Source of the DNA: Chitinophagaceae bacterium
GTDB taxonomy: Bacteria; Bacteroidota; Bacteroidia; Chitinophagales; Chitinophagaceae
Assembly (NCBI GenBank): GCA_023251285.1
Contig: JAHEZB010000039.1
Span: 1-9,903, forward strand
DNA: 9,903 nucleotides
Reading direction: 5' to 3'
The notes under the pieces were generated by a model. It searched no databases. It was given only the letters and a program-made list of their open reading frames with translations, and was not told where the DNA came from. A program made the position numbers and the translations under genes. Below are positions 7,639 to 9,903 of the stretch, piece by piece; the first letter of the stretch is position 1; each line of letters opens with the position of its first letter.

Positions 7639-8177
7639 AAAAAATAGTAGTCATCGGTCCTGAATCTACGGGAAAAAGTACATTGTGTGCAAAGCTGGCA
7701 GCACGTTACGACACGTTGTGGGTACCGGAATATGCACGGGAATATTTAGAAAAAAACGGTGCTGATTATACGTTTGATGATCTCCTTACAATTGCCAAAG
7801 GGCAAATAGAACTGGAAGATAAAATTACTAATGAACTTTCGGGGGTTGATTCATTATTCATTGATACCGATATGTATGTAATGAAAGTGTGGTCAGAATT
7901 TGTTTTTAATGATTGCACCAATTGGATTCTGAATAGAATTGCTGAAAGAAAATATGATTTGTATTTGCTGTGTGATACAGACTTGCCGTGGGTCGAGGAT
8001 GATTTAAGAGAATATCCTGATGAAAAAATACGTAAAACTCTTTTTCATTTTTACAAAGACGCAATGGTGAATCAATCTACGCGTTGGTGTATTATTTCAG
8101 GGAATTATGAACAAAGATTTGAAAAAGCGGTAAAGTTTATTGAAGACTCAACTACCAAAAAAAATGTTCAGAAATGA
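7626..8177 (+). CDS. NadR-like ribosylnicotinamide kinase (kinase domain only)
   Basis: The 183-residue cytosolic P-loop kinase matches the C-terminal kinase domain of NadR, which phosphorylates nicotinamide riboside to NMN with ATP. Evidence: Walker A GPESTGKST (residues 11-19), PEYAREYLEKNG (34-45), a Walker B-like LFIDTD (77-82), the lid-like segment CDTDLPWVEDDLREYP (116-131) and the C-terminal ISGNYEQRFEKAV (157-169). The N-terminal helix-turn-helix and NMN adenylyltransferase domains of enterobacterial NadR are absent, so another gene must make NAD from NMN. Its ATG lies inside the pnuC 3' end (13-nt overlap), which suggests translational coupling and joint NR uptake and trapping. The last 26 bp overlap the oppositely oriented SnoaL-like gene. 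Confidence 0.9.
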   Translation: METIKKIVVIGPESTGKSTLCAKLAARYDTLWVPEYAREYLEKNGADYTFDDLLTIAKGQIELEDKITNELSGVDSLFIDTDMYVMKVWSEFVFNDCTNWILNRIAERKYDLYLLCDTDLPWVEDDLREYPDEKIRKTLFHFYKDAMVNQSTRWCIISGNYEQRFEKAVKFIEDSTTKKNVQK

Positions 8178-8511
8178 TCTTCCCGTCTTTTACTTCATAC
8201 ACACAAATTTCAGACATGGTGGAACGCCGGCGGCCTTTCATCGTTACATCCATATGTAATCCAATAGCGATTGCATTACCTGCTACAATTGGATCAGAAA
8301 TATTTATAGAATGTGCTTCCTGCTTCATGGAATTGAATTGTCTTCCTTTTTCTAAAATTGCCTCTAAGCCTTTCGTTTCTTTTTCAAAACCCGGTGAAGG
8401 CTGCGGTTCAATACTGACTGCATCTTCCGCGAATAATTCCTTTTGTGCTTTTTCAAAATCACCATTTCTGCAAAGTTCTGCCAGGCGATCAGCAATTTGT
8501 TGAGTGGTCAT
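8152..8511 (-). CDS. small NTF2/SnoaL-like fold protein
   Basis: The 119-residue protein has the layout of an NTF2-like (SnoaL-type) cone-shaped fold. There is an N-terminal helix (TTQQIADRLAELCRNGDFEKA), then ELFAEDAVSIEP (25-36), a KGLEAILEKGRQF helix (47-59), and four strands ending in CVYEVKDGKIISEHFFW (103-119). There is no signal peptide. Members of this fold include ketosteroid isomerases, polyketide cyclases and many uncharacterised small proteins. No catalytic dyad is clear enough here to assign a reaction. The ATG at 8511 begins the first helix, as is usual for the fold. The gene ends FFW-stop inside the 3' end of the kinase gene, so the two convergent transcripts are complementary over at least 26 nt. 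It diverges from the short frame upstream of cysS. Confidence 0.8.
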   Translation of the reverse strand: MTTQQIADRLAELCRNGDFEKAQKELFAEDAVSIEPQPSPGFEKETKGLEAILEKGRQFNSMKQEAHSINISDPIVAGNAIAIGLHMDVTMKGRRRSTMSEICVYEVKDGKIISEHFFW

Positions 8512-8564
8512 GATAATTTTTGAATTAAAATTAAAAAATATTCATAAATAACGGTTATGTTTCA

Positions 8565-8702
8565 TTGATAGTTTTACGAAACCATGAAAAACACCAAGAA
8601 TTTGCGCTGGCACTTCAAAAACCGGATAACTCTGAATTTGAAAATCGTTCGCTGTGGAATATCTTTACCGGCTCATTTTGGTATCATAAAAAACAGATGT
8701 AA
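8565..8702 (+). other. unrecognised short reading frame just upstream of cysS (small gene or 3' gene relic)
   Basis: This frame reads from a TTG at 8565 to TAA at 8700-8702, giving 45 residues such as HEKHQEFALALQKP and ENRSLWNIFTGSFWYHKKQM. Its composition is protein-like, with balanced charges, two Trp and typical codons for this genome. It stops 6 nt before the cysS ATG in the same frame, as in an operon. There is no ATG start: the frame continues upstream of 8565 to a stop at about 8535-8537. It could therefore be a TTG-started small protein or the surviving C-terminal end of a decayed gene. A competing ATG frame (8584-8718) overlaps it but looks less protein-like. No family is recognised. 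Confidence 0.35.
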
Positions 8703-8708
8703 TAAGAT

Positions 8709-9903
8709 ATGCCGCTAAAAGTTTATAATTCATTCACAAAAGAAAAAGAAGAATTTATACCCATAAATCCGCCTCACGTCGGCATGTATGTGTGTGGGCC
8801 TACGGTAAGCGGAGAAAGCCATCTTGGGCATGCACGTCCTTACATCACTTTCGATGTGGTGTACAGATATTTATTGTATCTGGGATATAAAGTGCGTTAT
8901 GTACGAAATATCACTGATGCCGGGCATTTTGAAGAAGAAGGCCGTGAAGCAGAAGACAAAATTTCCAAAAAAGCACAATTGGAAAAAGTAGAGCCCATGG
9001 AGTTGGTTCATAAATATACCAACCTTTTTCATTGGGCCTTCAGGCAATTTAATACCCTTGACCCAAATATAGAACCAACAGCAACCGGTCATATTGTAGA
9101 ACAGATTGGGATGATCGAAAAACTGATTGATGCAGGTTATGCTTATGTCGTAAATGGTTCTGTTTATTTTGATGTAAAAAAATATGCAGAAAATTATGAT
9201 TATGGGAAATTAAGTGGCCGCGTGGTGGATGATCTTTTAGAAACAACACGCGAGCTGGAAGGACAGGAAGAAAAAAGAAACAAGGCAGATTTTGCGTTAT
9301 GGAAATCGGCACCACCAAAACATATTATGCGCTGGAAAAGCCCGTGGGGAGAAGGTTTCCCGGGTTGGCATATTGAATGCTCTGCAATGGCGACGAAATA
9401 TCTTGGACCACGCTTCGATATTCACGGTGGCGGGATGGACCTGATGTTTCCGCATCATGAAAGTGAAATTGCACAAAGTACGATTTGCAATCATATGCCC
9501 CCGGCAAAATACTGGATGCACAACAATATGATTACAGTGAATGGGAAAAAAATGGGCAAAAGTTATAACAACCAGATTACACTGACACAAATGTTTAGTG
9601 GTGATCATCCGTTGCTTACACAGCCTTTTTCACCCATGGTAATCCGTTTTTTTATTTTACAAACACATTATCGCAGCACATTGGATTTTAGCAGTGAAGC
9701 GCTGGTGGCGGCGGAAAAAGGTTTGAAGAGATTGTTTGAAGCTTTTGAAATTCTGAAAAAGCTTCCTGTTGTTGAAATGCAGGAAGCGGCTGATACAGAA
9801 CTTGAAGAAAAAATAAATAAGCTGGTAGATGAATTCGAACAATTTATAAACGATGACTTCAATACGGCAAAAGTATTGGCGAATATGTTTGAAATTGTTC
9901 CGG
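8709..9903 (+). CDS. cysS: cysteinyl-tRNA synthetase, 3' end cut by the window
   Basis: CysS is the class I synthetase that charges tRNA-Cys with cysteine using ATP. From the ATG at 8709, 398 codons are present; the family is usually about 460-500 residues, so roughly the last fifth lies outside the window. Seen here: C29 in MYVCGPTV, the HIGH motif as HLGH (38-41) followed by AR, C224 in HIECSAM, H249 and E253 in FPHHESE, and KMGKS (281-285) as the KMSKS loop. C29, C224, H249 and E253 match the four zinc ligands of the E. coli enzyme, with its spacing of 25 and 4 residues between the last three. The region between the first two ligands is about 14 residues longer than in E. coli. The anticodon-recognition DALR-type domain has just begun. 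The frame is intact throughout, and a short frame ends 6 nt upstream. Confidence 0.97.
   Translation, partial: MPLKVYNSFTKEKEEFIPINPPHVGMYVCGPTVSGESHLGHARPYITFDVVYRYLLYLGYKVRYVRNITDAGHFEEEGREAEDKISKKAQLEKVEPMELVHKYTNLFHWAFRQFNTLDPNIEPTATGHIVEQIGMIEKLIDAGYAYVVNGSVYFDVKKYAENYDYGKLSGRVVDDLLETTRELEGQEEKRNKADFALWKSAPPKHIMRWKSPWGEGFPGWHIECSAMATKYLGPRFDIHGGGMDLMFPHHESEIAQSTICNHMPPAKYWMHNNMITVNGKKMGKSYNNQITLTQMFSGDHPLLTQPFSPMVIRFFILQTHYRSTLDFSSEALVAAEKGLKRLFEAFEILKKLPVVEMQEAADTELEEKINKLVDEFEQFINDDFNTAKVLANMFEIVP

Noticed and set aside
8174..8503. Long open frame on the plus strand opposite the SnoaL-like gene
   Set aside because: It is the mirror of a real gene. The minus-strand product has a recognisable fold layout, while this one is Ser/Cys/Phe-rich with no family resemblance.
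8584..8718. 44-codon ATG frame overlapping the cysS start (begins MKNTKNLRWHFKNR)
   Set aside because: It overlaps the better-looking frame at 8565-8702 and the cysS start, and its composition (many Asn, Arg, Lys, Ile, Cys) looks like an out-of-frame reading.
9049..9862. Several minus-strand open frames under cysS
   Set aside because: They are antisense shadows of cysS, whose frame is intact and carries all its motifs.
1..9903. Mobile element, CRISPR array, tRNA/rRNA or defence system
   Set aside because: No transposase, integrase, direct-repeat array, terminal inverted repeats, cloverleaf or defence-type gene was found on either strand.

Overview
The window looks like ordinary chromosomal DNA of a low-GC member of the Bacteroidota, most like Chitinophagales-type genomes. 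The signs are AT-rich, A-tract-rich spacers without strong Shine-Dalgarno sites, TTG starts, two possible TAnnTTTG-type -7 promoter boxes, an M1 peptidase with a long strand-rich C-terminal region, and a pnuC gene overlapping a kinase-only NadR-like gene. This placement comes from protein style, not from a database comparison.

Layout: (1) 87-3017 (+) encodes an exported M1-family zinc peptidase whose C-terminal ~400 residues look like an outer-membrane beta-barrel. (2) 3047-3970 (+) encodes a FemAB/GNAT-like protein of unknown substrate, 29 nt downstream and with a TTG start. (3) 4023-4703 (-) is ispD of the MEP isoprenoid pathway, convergent with gene 2. (4) 4704-4982 is a spacer with a possible ispD promoter and a doubtful 54-codon ORF. 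(5) 4983-6896 (+) encodes a secreted GH20 beta-N-acetylhexosaminidase, followed by a hairpin plus T-tract terminator. (6) 6979-7638 and 7626-8177 (+) encode a PnuC transporter and a NadR-type ribosylnicotinamide kinase with a 13-nt overlap, forming a two-gene vitamin B3 salvage unit. (7) 8152-8511 (-) encodes a small NTF2/SnoaL-like protein whose 3' end overlaps the kinase gene tail-to-tail by 26 bp. (8) 8565-8702 (+) is an unrecognised short reading frame ending 6 nt before cysS. (9) 8709-9903 (+) is cysS, cut off by the window edge at codon 398.

Together the genes cover housekeeping (ispD, cysS, NAD salvage) and polymer scavenging (peptidase, hexosaminidase). PnuC and the kinase form the clearest functional pair: nicotinamide riboside enters through PnuC and is trapped as NMN. 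I see no mobile element, CRISPR array, tRNA or rRNA, and no convincing new multi-gene system. The most unusual items are the short frame before cysS, the peptidase-barrel architecture with its Lys-rich A9-containing insert, and the overlapping gene ends.
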